Below, one piece after another: positions 32,496-42,633 of a DNA stretch of 64,000 nucleotides (positions are counted from its first letter, which is position 1; every line of letters begins with the position of its first letter). Origin of the DNA: UBA3478 sp036782715 (GTDB lineage Bacteria > Bacteroidota > Bacteroidia > Flavobacteriales > Flavobacteriaceae); NCBI GenBank assembly GCA_036782715.1, contig DAIPYN010000004.1:1-64000 (forward strand), given 5' to 3'. Below the pieces are notes generated by a model, which worked only from the letters and a program-made list of their open reading frames with translations, had not been told where the DNA came from and did not search any database. Position numbers and translations under genes: made by a program.

Positions 32496-34028
32496 ATGAA
32501 CTCAACAAAAACGATCCAATCCGCCTTAATATCTGTCTTTCACAAAGATGGTCTTGAACCCATTGTGAAGAAACTAAATGACCTTGGAGTGGTCCTTTAT
32601 TCAACCGGGGGCACCGAAAAATTCATAAAAGACTTGGGGATTGATGTAATTGCCGTTGAGACCATTACAGACTACCCTTCAATTTTAGGGGGACGAGTAA
32701 AGACCCTTCACCCAAAGATTTTTGGAGGAATTCTTAACCGAAGTGAAGAAGCAGAAGATCAAAAAACACTTCAAGAATTTAAAATTCCTCAAATCGACCT
32801 AGTCATTGTTGACTTATATCCGTTTGAGAAAACCGTAGCGGATGGCGGAAGTCACCAGACGATTATTGAAAAAATTGATATTGGTGGTATTTCTCTTATT
32901 CGTGCAGCTGCAAAGAACTTTAACGATGTGGTTTGTATCTCATCAGTGAATCAATACAGCTCGCTTCTTAATATTCTTGAAGAGAAGCAAGGAGCAACTG
33001 ACATCGCCGACCGTCAAAAATTTGCTGCTGAGTCTTTCGCGACATCGTCTCATTACGATACGGCAATTTTTAATTATTTCAATGGTAAAGAAGAACTGCC
33101 TGCGTTGCGTTTGAGTTCAAATGAAGCCAAGGTGCTTCGATACGGAGAAAACCCACACCAAAAAGGCTACTTCTTCGGTGATTTCGGTGATTTATTTGAC
33201 CAATTACACGGAAAAGAGCTGTCATACAATAATTTACTCGACGTTGATGCTGCGCTTACACTGATGAGTGAGTTTAAAGATAATGAGCCAACGTTTGCCA
33301 TTCTTAAACACAACAACGCTTGTGGGCTAGCCTCTAGAGAATCTCTAGTCGATGCTTATCGAGATGCATTAGCTGCAGACCCTGTTTCTGCATTTGGGGG
33401 CATTCTTATCGCCAACAAACCAATCGATGTAGCTACTGCGAAAGAAATTCAATCCTTATTTTGCGAAGTAGTTATCGCTCCTTCATTCGAAGAAGAAGCC
33501 CAGGCAATACTTAGCGAAAAGAAGAATCGAATATTACTTCGCCAAAAACACTGGAATCTACCTGAGAGTCAAGTAAGAACTGCTCTTAACGGATATCTGG
33601 TACAAGATCGCGATTCAAAAACAGATCTTGCAGAAGACCTTAAGGTGGTTACTAAAAAAGCCCCAACAACAGCAGAAATCGAAGACCTACTGTTTGCATC
33701 TAAAATTTGTAAACACACCAAATCGAATACCATTGTAATCGCCAAGAATAAACAGCTGATCGCAAGTGGAACAGGGCAAACCTCAAGAGTTGACGCTCTA
33801 AATCAGGCTATTCACAAAGCCAAGAGTTTCGATTTTGATTTAAACGGTTCGGTAATGGCCTCAGATGCATTCTTCCCTTTCCCCGACTGTGTTGAGATTG
33901 GAGATCATGCAGGAATTGTTTCAGTAATTCAACCTGGCGGTTCAATTAAAGACGAATTAAGTATTGAATACTGTGACGGAGCAGGAATGTCAATGGTAAT
34001 GACAGGTACTCGTCATTTCAAACATTAA
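32496..34028 (+). CDS. purH: bifunctional AICAR transformylase/IMP cyclohydrolase
   Basis: A 510-residue enzyme of the last two steps of purine synthesis. The N-terminal MGS-like IMP cyclohydrolase domain (about 1-190) carries STGGTEKFIKD, GGRVKTLHPKIFGGIL and DLVIVDLYPFE; the transformylase domain has RYGENPHQKG, AILKHNNACGLA, DPVSAFGGILI and the C-terminal ASDAFFPFPDCVE, with PGGSIKDE. Complete, with usual length. Two bases from the fRMsr stop, so co-transcribed. Confidence 0.97.
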   Translation: MNSTKTIQSALISVFHKDGLEPIVKKLNDLGVVLYSTGGTEKFIKDLGIDVIAVETITDYPSILGGRVKTLHPKIFGGILNRSEEAEDQKTLQEFKIPQIDLVIVDLYPFEKTVADGGSHQTIIEKIDIGGISLIRAAAKNFNDVVCISSVNQYSSLLNILEEKQGATDIADRQKFAAESFATSSHYDTAIFNYFNGKEELPALRLSSNEAKVLRYGENPHQKGYFFGDFGDLFDQLHGKELSYNNLLDVDAALTLMSEFKDNEPTFAILKHNNACGLASRESLVDAYRDALAADPVSAFGGILIANKPIDVATAKEIQSLFCEVVIAPSFEEEAQAILSEKKNRILLRQKHWNLPESQVRTALNGYLVQDRDSKTDLAEDLKVVTKKAPTTAEIEDLLFASKICKHTKSNTIVIAKNKQLIASGTGQTSRVDALNQAIHKAKSFDFDLNGSVMASDAFFPFPDCVEIGDHAGIVSVIQPGGSIKDELSIEYCDGAGMSMVMTGTRHFKH

Positions 34029-34067
34029 TTTTCGTACATTCGAAAGCATCTACAGCAAGCGTAAACT

Positions 34068-35096
34068 ATGGCCTTTTTTGATTTTTTAACCGAAGAGATA
34101 GCAATCGACCTTGGAACGGCTAACACACTGATCATTCACAATGGTAAGGTGGTTGTTGATAGCCCATCAATCGTAGCCCGCGATAGAATGTCAGGTAAAA
34201 TCGTTGCCGTTGGTCAAGAGGCCAATCTCATGCAGGGTAAAACCCATGAAAATATCAAAACGATTCGACCCTTAAAAGACGGAGTTATTGCAGACTTCGA
34301 CGCTTCTGAAAAGATGGTTGGTATGCTCATTAAAAGCGTACCCGCACTAAAGAAAAGACTATTTCCACCTTCGCTTCGTATGGTCATTTGTATTCCTTCG
34401 GGGATTACAGAGGTAGAGATGCGAGCCGTAAAAGAGTCTGCAGAACGAGTAAATGGTAAAGAGGTCTATCTGATCCATGAGCCTATGGCTGCCGCTATTG
34501 GTATCGGTCTAGATATCATGAAACCTAAAGGTAATATGATCGTTGATATCGGTGGAGGTACTACCGAAATTGCGGTAATTGCTCTTGGCGGTATCGTTGT
34601 AGATCGCTCAGTTAAAATTGCTGGTGATGTATTTACTAACGACATCATCAATTACATGCGTACCCAGCACAACTTATTCATTGGTGAGCGAACTGCTGAA
34701 AAGATTAAAATCGAATGTGGTTCGGCTACTGACGAGCTAGATAATCCGCCAGAAAACCTAGAAATTCAAGGTCGTGATTTACTATCTGGAAAACCGAAAC
34801 AGATTATTATCGGATATCGAGAAGTGGCCAAGGCGTTAGATAAGTCTATTGTTCGTATCGAGGAGGCTGTGATGGAAACGCTATCTCAAACCCCACCAGA
34901 ACTGGCTTCAGATATTTATAATTCAGGAATTTATCTTGCCGGTGGTGGCGCACTTCTTAGAGGGTTAGATCAACGTCTATCTGCCAAAACTGACCTACCG
35001 GTTTATATTTCTGAAGATCCACTTAGAGCAGTTGTACGTGGTACAGGAACATCTCTTAAACATCTCGAGACTTATAAAACAGTATTGATCCAATAA
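34068..35096 (+). CDS. mreB: rod-shape actin homologue MreB
   Basis: A 342-residue actin-like ATPase. Phosphate-binding loops IDLGTANTLI and IVDIGGGTTEIAVIALGG, adenosine motif GGGALLRGLDQRL, and the N-terminal amphipathic helix (MAFFDFLTEE) that binds the membrane. MreB filaments guide lateral cell-wall synthesis with the proteins encoded next. Overlaps mreC by one base (TAATG). Confidence 0.97.
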   Translation: MAFFDFLTEEIAIDLGTANTLIIHNGKVVVDSPSIVARDRMSGKIVAVGQEANLMQGKTHENIKTIRPLKDGVIADFDASEKMVGMLIKSVPALKKRLFPPSLRMVICIPSGITEVEMRAVKESAERVNGKEVYLIHEPMAAAIGIGLDIMKPKGNMIVDIGGGTTEIAVIALGGIVVDRSVKIAGDVFTNDIINYMRTQHNLFIGERTAEKIKIECGSATDELDNPPENLEIQGRDLLSGKPKQIIIGYREVAKALDKSIVRIEEAVMETLSQTPPELASDIYNSGIYLAGGGALLRGLDQRLSAKTDLPVYISEDPLRAVVRGTGTSLKHLETYKTVLIQ

Positions 35097-35926
35097 TGGA
35101 GAAACTGCTAGCCTTATTGATTAATAGGCGTGCAGAGGTACTCACCCTTTTATTACTTGTCATTGGGCTGGGACTCACCGTTACCGCCGAGACACCACAA
35201 CGCGCTAAGTGGCTAAGTTCTTCGAGCAAAGTCTCTGGAAGTATCTATCAACTGAAAGAGAATCTAGGAGACTACTTTGATCTAAAGCAGGTAAACCGGC
35301 GTTTATCTGAAGAAAATGCTCAACTACGTGAAGCTCTTTATCAATCGCAATTTGAGAAGGCACTCCTCGAAGGCAAATTTGGAAACACAGATACCTTAAA
35401 GCAGTATGTGGTGAGCCCTGCAAAAGTGATTAAAAACAGTGTTATTCGGGAAAAAAACCTAATCACTCTAAATAGAGGAGCTTACCAGGGTATTGTTCAA
35501 GATATGGGAGTGGTCTCAGACAAGGGGGTAGTTGGTGTCGTTGAACGAACCAGTGACCATTTTTCTACCGTGATATCATTACTTCATAAGGATCTTAGCA
35601 TCAATGCAGCATTGAAAAACACGAAACATTTTGGTTCGCTAATTTGGGATACAAAAACGATTGATCGCTGCACATTAGTTGATCTTCCGAAAATTTCAAA
35701 TATTCAAATTGGAGACACCATTGTAACCGGAGGCATGTCTAGCGTTTTCCCTGCCGGGATACCCATCGGTCAAGTAAGCGCCTATAGCATTCCGAACAAT
35801 AGTAGTTTTTATAAAGCTGAAGTGCGACTTTTCAATGACATGTCGAATCTAGATCAGGTCTATGTCATCAAAAACACCTTGAAAGAGGAACAGGTTTCAC
35901 TTGAAAATCAAACCAATGGATTCTAG
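35096..35926 (+). CDS. mreC: rod-shape-determining protein MreC
   Basis: A 276-residue periplasmic protein with one N-terminal membrane helix (LLLLVIGLGLTVT, about 17-29), a coiled coil (about 60-95), and the beta-domain with LITLNRGAYQGIVQDMGVVSDKGVVGVVE and IQIGDTIVTGGMSSVFPAGIPIG. It links MreB to PBP2. One-base overlap with mreB, 11-base overlap with mreD. Confidence 0.95.
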   Translation: MEKLLALLINRRAEVLTLLLLVIGLGLTVTAETPQRAKWLSSSSKVSGSIYQLKENLGDYFDLKQVNRRLSEENAQLREALYQSQFEKALLEGKFGNTDTLKQYVVSPAKVIKNSVIREKNLITLNRGAYQGIVQDMGVVSDKGVVGVVERTSDHFSTVISLLHKDLSINAALKNTKHFGSLIWDTKTIDRCTLVDLPKISNIQIGDTIVTGGMSSVFPAGIPIGQVSAYSIPNNSSFYKAEVRLFNDMSNLDQVYVIKNTLKEEQVSLENQTNGF

Positions 35927-36422
35927 TGGTCTAATACTCTTATGGCGTTTTATCTGGGTACTATTACTGCAAGTACTAGTATTTAGTGGCATCGAATTCT
36001 TTAGTGTGGCTCAGCCCATGCTTTTGGTACTATTCTTATTTACCTATCCTACCGAAAGCGATTATTCATTGAGCATCTTCTTATCGTTCTTACTAGGATT
36101 AGTTGCCGATAGCTTTACAGACACGCTTGCCCTCAATGCCTTAGCTATGACTGTGGCGGCCTATTTAAGACCTTCATTTTTGCGATTGGCTTATGGGATT
36201 AGCGTCGAATATTACAATGACAGTAAGCTACAAGGCAATCTAGGGCAACACAGTTATTTTCTTTTTTTACTGCTGTTAACACATCATTTTATTTTCTTCA
36301 CCGCTGAAGTCTTCGACCTAAGCCGTGCTTTTGTAATTTTGAAACAATTGGTTATCCATCTACCACTTAGTTTTTTGGTCGGGTGGCTACTCATACAATT
36401 GTTTTCATTGCAAAAGCGTTAA
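35916..36422 (+). CDS. mreD: rod-shape-determining protein MreD
   Basis: A ~168-residue inner-membrane protein with five or six hydrophobic helices and the family segment LSFLLGLVADSFTDTLALNALAMT. I start at ATG 35916, inside the end of mreC (11-base overlap); a TTG at 35901 would add five residues. Partner of MreC and PBP2 in rod growth. Confidence 0.9.
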   Translation: MDSSGLILLWRFIWVLLLQVLVFSGIEFFSVAQPMLLVLFLFTYPTESDYSLSIFLSFLLGLVADSFTDTLALNALAMTVAAYLRPSFLRLAYGISVEYYNDSKLQGNLGQHSYFLFLLLLTHHFIFFTAEVFDLSRAFVILKQLVIHLPLSFLVGWLLIQLFSLQKR

Positions 36423-36428
36423 TCCTCT

Positions 36429-38297
36429 ATGTCGCGATTTTTTTATTCGCTAGTTATCATCATTGTCGGCTTACTCTTCATTGGTAAGCTCGTCAGTTTG
36501 CAGCTATTTTATGAGGAATCTAACATTGTAGAGTCAGATCCAGCCATAACCAAGAACTACCTCTACCCCGAACGAGGTTTTATTTACGACAGAAACGAAA
36601 ATTTACTCGTTGGTAATCAGCCCGCCTATGATGTTATGGTCACACCCCGAGAAGTGACATCACTAGACACCTTAGAATTCTTAAAACTCCTCGATTTAGA
36701 GAAGGAAGAATTCATCGATAAAATGGCAAGAGCCCGCAGGTATTCCACAAGACTACCCTCTGTGCTTGTAGCCAACCTCTCCAAAGAAAGTTATGCCGCG
36801 CTTCAAGAAAAACTTCGTCGCTTTCAAGGGTTCTTCATCCGCAAGAAATCATTAAGAGATTATTACACTACTAACGCCGCACACGTACTCGGTTATATCA
36901 GTGAAGTAAATACAGACGATGTACGAAGAAACAATTACTACATCCCCGGAGAAAACATCGGGAGAACAGGATTAGAACGACAATACGAACAAGTTTTACG
37001 CGGAAAAAAAGGGGTCAGTTATGTGCAAAAAGATCGATTTAATCGAGTTATCGGGCCCTACAAAGAGGGAAGCCTAGACAGTCTTCCAGAAATGGGTAAA
37101 AATATCCATATTACGATTGACAAGACACTTCAAGAATATGGAGAGCGTCTGATGAACGGCAAACGAGGAGGTATCGTTGCCATCGAACCTAAGACAGGTG
37201 AGATCCTAAGTATGATCAGTGGCCCCACCTATGACCCTTCTCTGCTTGTGGGAAGGCAGCGATCAACGAACTATACCACAATGTATTATGACAGTCTCTC
37301 AAGACCTACTTGGGATCGGTCAATCCTAGCTCAACCCTCTCCTGGATCCCCCTTTAAGGCACTGAATGCACTTGTGGCATTGCAAGAAGGTGCGATAAAC
37401 CCCAGAACCACCTATACCTGCGATGAAGGCTTTTACGTAGCCGGCGTAAAGAGAGGATGCCACTGCGGTGGTGGAGTAAGAGATTTAAATTCAGGATTAC
37501 TTCACTCCTGCAATGCTTATTTTGCTGAGAGCTTCAGGTCATTTTACCGAAAGTTTGAAACCACTACTGAAGCCCATGATACCTGGGAAGCACACATGAA
37601 AAGTTTCGGGTTAGGCAACTTTTTAGGTACAGACCTGCCCACTGGGGCCCCAGGAAGAATTCCATCCACTGAATTTTATGATCGCGCCTATGGACGAAAT
37701 CGATGGGTTTCAACTTTTGTAATTTCAAATGCAATTGGACAGGGAGAAGTTGCCGCAACTCCCCTTCAGCTAGCCAATATGACCGCGGCTATTGCAAACC
37801 GAGGACACTTTATCACCCCACATCTTATAAAAGAGGTAGAAGGAGAAAACAGTATCGATTACAAATTCAGAGAGAAGCGGTATACCACCATCGACGAAAA
37901 GCATTTCGAGCCTGTAATTAAGGGAATGGAAGCCGTATATACCTCTGGGACTGCCCGGTTCTTACAAGTACCGGGAATACGCCTAGCTGGTAAAACAGGT
38001 ACCGTAGAGAATTATACTCGTATCGATGGAGAGAAGGTTCAACTCACCGACCACTCGGTTTTTGTTGCTTTTGCTCCCGTTGAAAACCCTAAAATTGCTA
38101 TCGCAGTGTATATTGAACACGGTTATTACGGGAATAGGTACGCCGGGCACATCGCCTCTCTCATGATCGAAAAATATCTAAAAGGCGAAATCAGTCGAGT
38201 AGATTTAGAAAAGCGAATGCTCGATAAGACCTTAGCGAAAGAATACGCCAAGCCAACAAGCGGAAAACCCTTTGAAATCAACGAATATGCGTGGTAA
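36429..38297 (+). CDS. mrdA: penicillin-binding protein 2 (elongasome transpeptidase)
   Basis: A 622-residue class B PBP: one N-terminal membrane helix, the dimerisation domain (PERGFIYDRNENLLVGNQPAYDV), GRTGLERQYEQVLRGKKG, and the transpeptidase domain with SxxK as SPFK in PSPGSPFKALNAL, SxN as SCN in LLHSCNAYF and KTG in LAGKTGTVEN. The serine motif is SPFK where many PBP2s have STFK. It cross-links lateral peptidoglycan with RodA, whose gene overlaps by 11 bases. Confidence 0.96.
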   Translation: MSRFFYSLVIIIVGLLFIGKLVSLQLFYEESNIVESDPAITKNYLYPERGFIYDRNENLLVGNQPAYDVMVTPREVTSLDTLEFLKLLDLEKEEFIDKMARARRYSTRLPSVLVANLSKESYAALQEKLRRFQGFFIRKKSLRDYYTTNAAHVLGYISEVNTDDVRRNNYYIPGENIGRTGLERQYEQVLRGKKGVSYVQKDRFNRVIGPYKEGSLDSLPEMGKNIHITIDKTLQEYGERLMNGKRGGIVAIEPKTGEILSMISGPTYDPSLLVGRQRSTNYTTMYYDSLSRPTWDRSILAQPSPGSPFKALNALVALQEGAINPRTTYTCDEGFYVAGVKRGCHCGGGVRDLNSGLLHSCNAYFAESFRSFYRKFETTTEAHDTWEAHMKSFGLGNFLGTDLPTGAPGRIPSTEFYDRAYGRNRWVSTFVISNAIGQGEVAATPLQLANMTAAIANRGHFITPHLIKEVEGENSIDYKFREKRYTTIDEKHFEPVIKGMEAVYTSGTARFLQVPGIRLAGKTGTVENYTRIDGEKVQLTDHSVFVAFAPVENPKIAIAVYIEHGYYGNRYAGHIASLMIEKYLKGEISRVDLEKRMLDKTLAKEYAKPTSGKPFEINEYAW

Positions 38298-39576
38298 TCT
38301 ACTCATTTTTAGACTCGACTGGATCAGCATATTCCTACTGCTTTTTTTAATCGGTTTCGGCTGGGTAAACATCTATAGTACCACTGTGGGCAATGACCTA
38401 TCTGGCCCATTACTCGACCTAGGTACTTTTTATGGTAAACAATTATTTTTTGTCATCCTCAGTCTAATGGTAGTCATTCTCTACAGTTTTATTCCCGACC
38501 AATTCATCGAGCGATTCTCAAGCGTATTTTATCTCATCGGAATTATCTTATTACTGGGTCTTTTTGTGTTTGGGAAAACCATCGCAGGGGCAACCTCATG
38601 GTACGATTTAGGGCCTTTTAACTTTCAGCCTTCAGAACTAATGAAAATGATTGTCGCCTTGGCACTTGCCAAATATATAAGCGACACCCAAGTAAATCTA
38701 AGATATAGTGCGCATCAGGGCTATGCTGTACTCTTACTTGTTTTACCCTCAATACTAGTCATCGCTCAACCTGATCCGGGAAGTGCGCTTGTGTTCTTTT
38801 CTCTATTTCTTGTCTTATTCAGAGAGGGCCTACCCCTTTATTATTTAACCTTCGTACTTTCATTTATTCTTGCTTTTGCGGCCACCTTAAAGTTTGGATT
38901 GACTTATACTTTCATTGGAGCAATCGCTCTTTATTTAAGCTATCTATGGGTAAAACCTAAGCACTTAAAAACACCGATATGGTTTAACATTTCTTATCCA
39001 GTCATCTTGTTTGCCATCATAGCTTCAACTACCTGGGTATATAACTCCGTATTCAAACAGCACCATAGAGATCGATTCTCACTTTGGTTAAACCTTGAAA
39101 CCAACCAAGACCGGTTATTAGATATCAAACAAAGTATCGGATACAACACCTACCAAGCCAAGCAAGCCATCGCTTCAGGTAGATGGTCAGGCAAAGGCTT
39201 TCTCGAAGGAACCAGAACTAAAGGAGATTTCGTGCCTGCACAACACTCTGACTACATCTTTAGTTCGGTTGGAGAAGAATGGGGGTTCATTACTAGCGCA
39301 CTCGTCATCTTAGCTTTTGTAGCCCTTTTACTTCGGTTTATTTACTTGGCTGATCGCCAGAAAAAGGCCTTTCACAGAATATACGGTTACGGTATCACGT
39401 CTATACTCTTCATCCATTTTAGCATAAACATAGGAATGGTATTAGGCATGTTGCCTACTATCGGAATACCCCTTCCCTTTTTTAGTTATGGAGGGTCAAG
39501 CCTGTTATTTTTCTGCTTGATGTGTTACATCTTCTTAAAGATGGATGCGAATCGACTGAAGACGCATTTCGACTAA
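38287..39576 (+). CDS. rodA: rod-shape glycosyltransferase RodA
   Basis: A 429-residue SEDS-family polymerase with about ten membrane helices: DLGPFNFQPSELMK, AQPDPGSALVFF (Asp of the active site region), GTRTKGDFVPAQHSDYIFSSVGEEWGF, and LPFFSYGGSSLL. I start at the ATG at 38287, inside the PBP2 end; a TTG at 38272 would add five residues. A loop between helices (about 255-275; FKQHHRDRFSLWL) is the periplasmic segment. Convergent with the Prc gene, only 4 bases between the stops. Confidence 0.96.
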   Translation: MRGNLLIFRLDWISIFLLLFLIGFGWVNIYSTTVGNDLSGPLLDLGTFYGKQLFFVILSLMVVILYSFIPDQFIERFSSVFYLIGIILLLGLFVFGKTIAGATSWYDLGPFNFQPSELMKMIVALALAKYISDTQVNLRYSAHQGYAVLLLVLPSILVIAQPDPGSALVFFSLFLVLFREGLPLYYLTFVLSFILAFAATLKFGLTYTFIGAIALYLSYLWVKPKHLKTPIWFNISYPVILFAIIASTTWVYNSVFKQHHRDRFSLWLNLETNQDRLLDIKQSIGYNTYQAKQAIASGRWSGKGFLEGTRTKGDFVPAQHSDYIFSSVGEEWGFITSALVILAFVALLLRFIYLADRQKKAFHRIYGYGITSILFIHFSINIGMVLGMLPTIGIPLPFFSYGGSSLLFFCLMCYIFLKMDANRLKTHFD

Positions 39577-39580
39577 TGAC

Positions 39581-41710
39581 CTATCCCTTAATTGGGTTTG
39601 GACGGTTATAGGTGTAACGTTTTAAATCTTTAAGCACCGCTATAGCTTCCTCTAGATAAACATCCTTAGCGAGTTCTTTATGCCATCGATCGCGTTTCTC
39701 TCGAAGTATAGAATCTTTTGTAAAAAGACTTTGCTCATAAGGCAATGAACTAAATTTCAGTCTTGTGTCGTATTTGTCAAGCGCTTCAAATTCTTTGGAC
39801 TTCTTTTTCAAATCTTCTTTGTTCTTGCGGTACGATTTAAGATCCAAATAAGCCGTGTCATCGGCTCTTTGATCGCTAATCCATCGCGCCTCTTCGTCAA
39901 GCAGTTTGACATATTCATTCGCTTCTAATCGCTCTTGACTACTTTTCAAAACTCGCTCGAAATCGATTTGTTTATGCCAAGGAGTATAGTTAGCCGACGC
40001 TATTCGATCCCAAGAAAGTGGGTTGTCTTGATCGCGCTCACCCACATCAATGTAACTATAGCGATCAGGTATCACGATGTCTGAAGCTACCCCATCTAAT
40101 TGGGTTGAGCCTCCGCTCACTCGATAAAACTTTTGAGTAGTGATTTTTAATGCACCTAAATCACCTAACTCGTTTGAGCGAATAATATTTGAAAGAGGAA
40201 TAACATTCTGTACGGTTCCCTTACCATACGTTCTTTCGCTACCAATGATCACCGCGCGACCATAATCCTGTAAAGCGGCAGCTAAAATCTCTGAGGCAGA
40301 AGCTGAAAGTTCGTTGACTAAAACTACCAGTGGCCCGTCATATAAAATCCCCTTTTCAGGATCTTCTTGAACATCTCTTCGATCTCCGGCCGTTCGAACC
40401 TGAACCACAGGCCCCTGGTCTATAAAGTAGCCAGCCATATCAACCACCGTTTGCAAAGACCCTCCTCCATTATCTCTTAAATCTAAAACAATACCTTCAA
40501 CGCCTTCCTCTTGCAAACGCTCAAGCTCAGCTTTGACATCGATAGCTGCGTTACGTTCGTTGTAATCATCAAAATCCACATAGAACTTAGGGAGATGAAT
40601 AAGTCCGAATTCAGATTCTTCGTCTGAAATCTTTACTGATTTCGCATAACTCTCTTCAAGTTCAACCACATCGCGAATCACTGAAATTTCTTCAACGACA
40701 CCGGTAGTGTGCTTCACGGTCAAATATACCGTTGTTCCTTTCGGGCCTTTAATCAATTCAATAGCGTCATCAAGGCGCATCCCTGAAATATCTACAGCTT
40801 CGCCTTCTTCTTGTCGTACCTTAAGCAATTCATCACCTACTTCAAGGGCTTTCGCTCTCCATACAGGACCTCCTGAGATAATCTCTACCACCGTAGTACC
40901 TTCAGGCTTCTTCTGTAAACGAGCACCAATACCTTCGAATTTACCAGACATAGCAATATCAAATCGATCCTTATCGGTAGGTGCAAAATAATAGGTGTGC
41001 GGATCAAAAGTTTCAACCACTGCATTGATGTAGGTTGAAAAGTAATCTTTACGGTCTAACTCCCCGATAAAATGAAAGTATTCGTAGAAAGTTCTCTTCA
41101 GTTCTTCTCTAGCCTTTTCTTGTAGCTCATTAAGTACTGATTGGTCAATAGCATCAACCTCAACCTCATTTTCACGAGCATATTTCTCTAGTTGAGCATC
41201 CATCACTGGTAAAAGGCTAATAGTAAGTTGCTGTACCCAACGATCTTCAAGTTCAGCCTTGGTAGTTACAAAAGGCATTTCATCATAGTCGATTTCAACT
41301 ACTGAAGGAGAAGAAAGATCAAAAGAGTCTGAAAGTAATCGATCGTATCTAGCCTCAGCTTCTTCAATACGCTTAACCAGTAAGGTATAGGCTTCGTCAA
41401 AAAAGATCAATTCCTTATTAATCAATTGATCATCTATACTCAGACGGTATTTTTCAAATAATTCAATGTCTGAGGCTAAAAAATAGCGCTTGAGCGGATC
41501 CATTCCCTCAATGAAACGATTAAAGGCCTCTGCCGAAAATTGATCATCTAAATCTTTAGGACTATAATGTCCTTTCTCTAGCACATAAGTGATTAAATCA
41601 ATAAGGAGTTTATCCTTATTGTCTGTTTCAAAACTGTGATTTTCAGTAAAACTGCAAGAGGCAAAACCGAGGAGTAGGACGAGTAAGCCCAAACCAAATT
41701 TCTTCTTCAT
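39581..41710 (-). CDS. prc: tail-specific carboxy-terminal processing protease (Prc/CtpA, S41)
   Basis: A 709-residue periplasmic protease, probably a lipoprotein (LLGFASCSF). An N-terminal helical domain (about 40-215), a PDZ domain (about 235-320; GIGARLQKKPEGTTVVEII and GPVWRAKALEVGDELLKV), the S41 catalytic core with LPKFYVDF, GIVLDLRDNGGGSL, NELSASASEILAAALQDYGRAVI (Ser) and TYGKGTVQN (Lys), and a C-terminal DUF3340-type region. It trims proteins with non-polar C-termini and in E. coli acts on peptidoglycan enzymes. Not in an operon: both neighbours point the other way. Confidence 0.95.
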   Translation of the reverse strand: MKKKFGLGLLVLLLGFASCSFTENHSFETDNKDKLLIDLITYVLEKGHYSPKDLDDQFSAEAFNRFIEGMDPLKRYFLASDIELFEKYRLSIDDQLINKELIFFDEAYTLLVKRIEEAEARYDRLLSDSFDLSSPSVVEIDYDEMPFVTTKAELEDRWVQQLTISLLPVMDAQLEKYARENEVEVDAIDQSVLNELQEKAREELKRTFYEYFHFIGELDRKDYFSTYINAVVETFDPHTYYFAPTDKDRFDIAMSGKFEGIGARLQKKPEGTTVVEIISGGPVWRAKALEVGDELLKVRQEEGEAVDISGMRLDDAIELIKGPKGTTVYLTVKHTTGVVEEISVIRDVVELEESYAKSVKISDEESEFGLIHLPKFYVDFDDYNERNAAIDVKAELERLQEEGVEGIVLDLRDNGGGSLQTVVDMAGYFIDQGPVVQVRTAGDRRDVQEDPEKGILYDGPLVVLVNELSASASEILAAALQDYGRAVIIGSERTYGKGTVQNVIPLSNIIRSNELGDLGALKITTQKFYRVSGGSTQLDGVASDIVIPDRYSYIDVGERDQDNPLSWDRIASANYTPWHKQIDFERVLKSSQERLEANEYVKLLDEEARWISDQRADDTAYLDLKSYRKNKEDLKKKSKEFEALDKYDTRLKFSSLPYEQSLFTKDSILREKRDRWHKELAKDVYLEEAIAVLKDLKRYTYNRPNPIKG

Positions 41711-41780
41711 TATCGCTATTTTGGTCGTAATACATCCCTAATTTACGCAAATTGGCCCTGTTCAGCCTTACGATTCTTGT

Positions 41781-41788
41781 TACATTTG
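41781..41788 (+). promoter_or_regulatory. -7 promoter element of surE
   Basis: TACATTTG, exact TAnnTTTG, 18 bases before the GTG start at 41807. The -33 region is not clear. Confidence 0.45.
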
Positions 41789-41806
41789 GCTAAAAATTAA
41801 CGCATT

Positions 41807-42583
41807 GTGAAGCGACCACTCATTTTAGTTACTAATGATGATGGATATAACGCGCCCGGCATCAATCATCTCATCGAATTTGTAAAAGAGATTGCAGAAG
41901 TGGTAGTAGTTGCCCCTGACAGTCCACAATCAGGCATGGGGCATGCCATAACTATAGACAATACATTAGAGGTACACCGACTCGATTTAGACGGTGCATA
42001 CAAGGGATTGCAGGCTTACTCTACCAGTGGTACTCCTGCTGACTGCGTTAAACTTGCGTTACATGAAATTCTCGACCGCAAACCTGACCTAGTAGTTTCT
42101 GGAATCAATCACGGAGCAAATTCTTCTATCAATGTGATCTACTCTGGAACGATGAGCGCAGCGATTGAAGCGGGTGTAGAAGAGATACCTGCCATAGGAT
42201 TTTCACTTTTAGACTATTCTTGGGGCGCCAATTTCGATGCTTGCAAAAGCGTAATTCAAACCCTTGTGAAAGAGGCCTTAGACAAAGGAATTCCTAGCGG
42301 AACCGTTCTCAATGTGAACATCCCTAAGACAGACGGCGCAGCAGTGAAAGGAATGAGAGTCTGTCGACAAGCCAAAGCCAATTGGAAAGAGCGATTTGAT
42401 AAAAGGGTTAGCCCTACAGGAAAAGAATACTATTGGCTAACTGGAGATTTCATCCTTTTAGATGAAGGAGAGGATACCGACATCGCAGCGCTTGAAGCGG
42501 GCTATGTTTCTATTGTACCTACCCAATTCGATCTTACGGCACATCACAGCATGGCCCACATCAATTCTTGGAAAATCCATTAG
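41807..42583 (+). CDS. surE: 5'/3'-nucleotidase SurE
   Basis: A 258-residue metal-dependent nucleotidase. The start LVTNDDGYNAPGI carries the metal-binding Asp-Asp pair; SPQSGMGHAITID, YSTSGTPADCVKLAL and VVSGINHGANSSINVIYSGTMSAAIEA follow, with conserved Ser and Asn ligands. GTG start, since no ATG lies between the promoter and the DD motif. Followed 50 bases later by lpxB, as in many Bacteroidota. Confidence 0.96.
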   Translation: MKRPLILVTNDDGYNAPGINHLIEFVKEIAEVVVVAPDSPQSGMGHAITIDNTLEVHRLDLDGAYKGLQAYSTSGTPADCVKLALHEILDRKPDLVVSGINHGANSSINVIYSGTMSAAIEAGVEEIPAIGFSLLDYSWGANFDACKSVIQTLVKEALDKGIPSGTVLNVNIPKTDGAAVKGMRVCRQAKANWKERFDKRVSPTGKEYYWLTGDFILLDEGEDTDIAALEAGYVSIVPTQFDLTAHHSMAHINSWKIH

Positions 42584-42633
42584 ACTGAAATTAGATTGCA
42601 GAAGCTTATCGTATCTTGTAATCAAACCGCTCA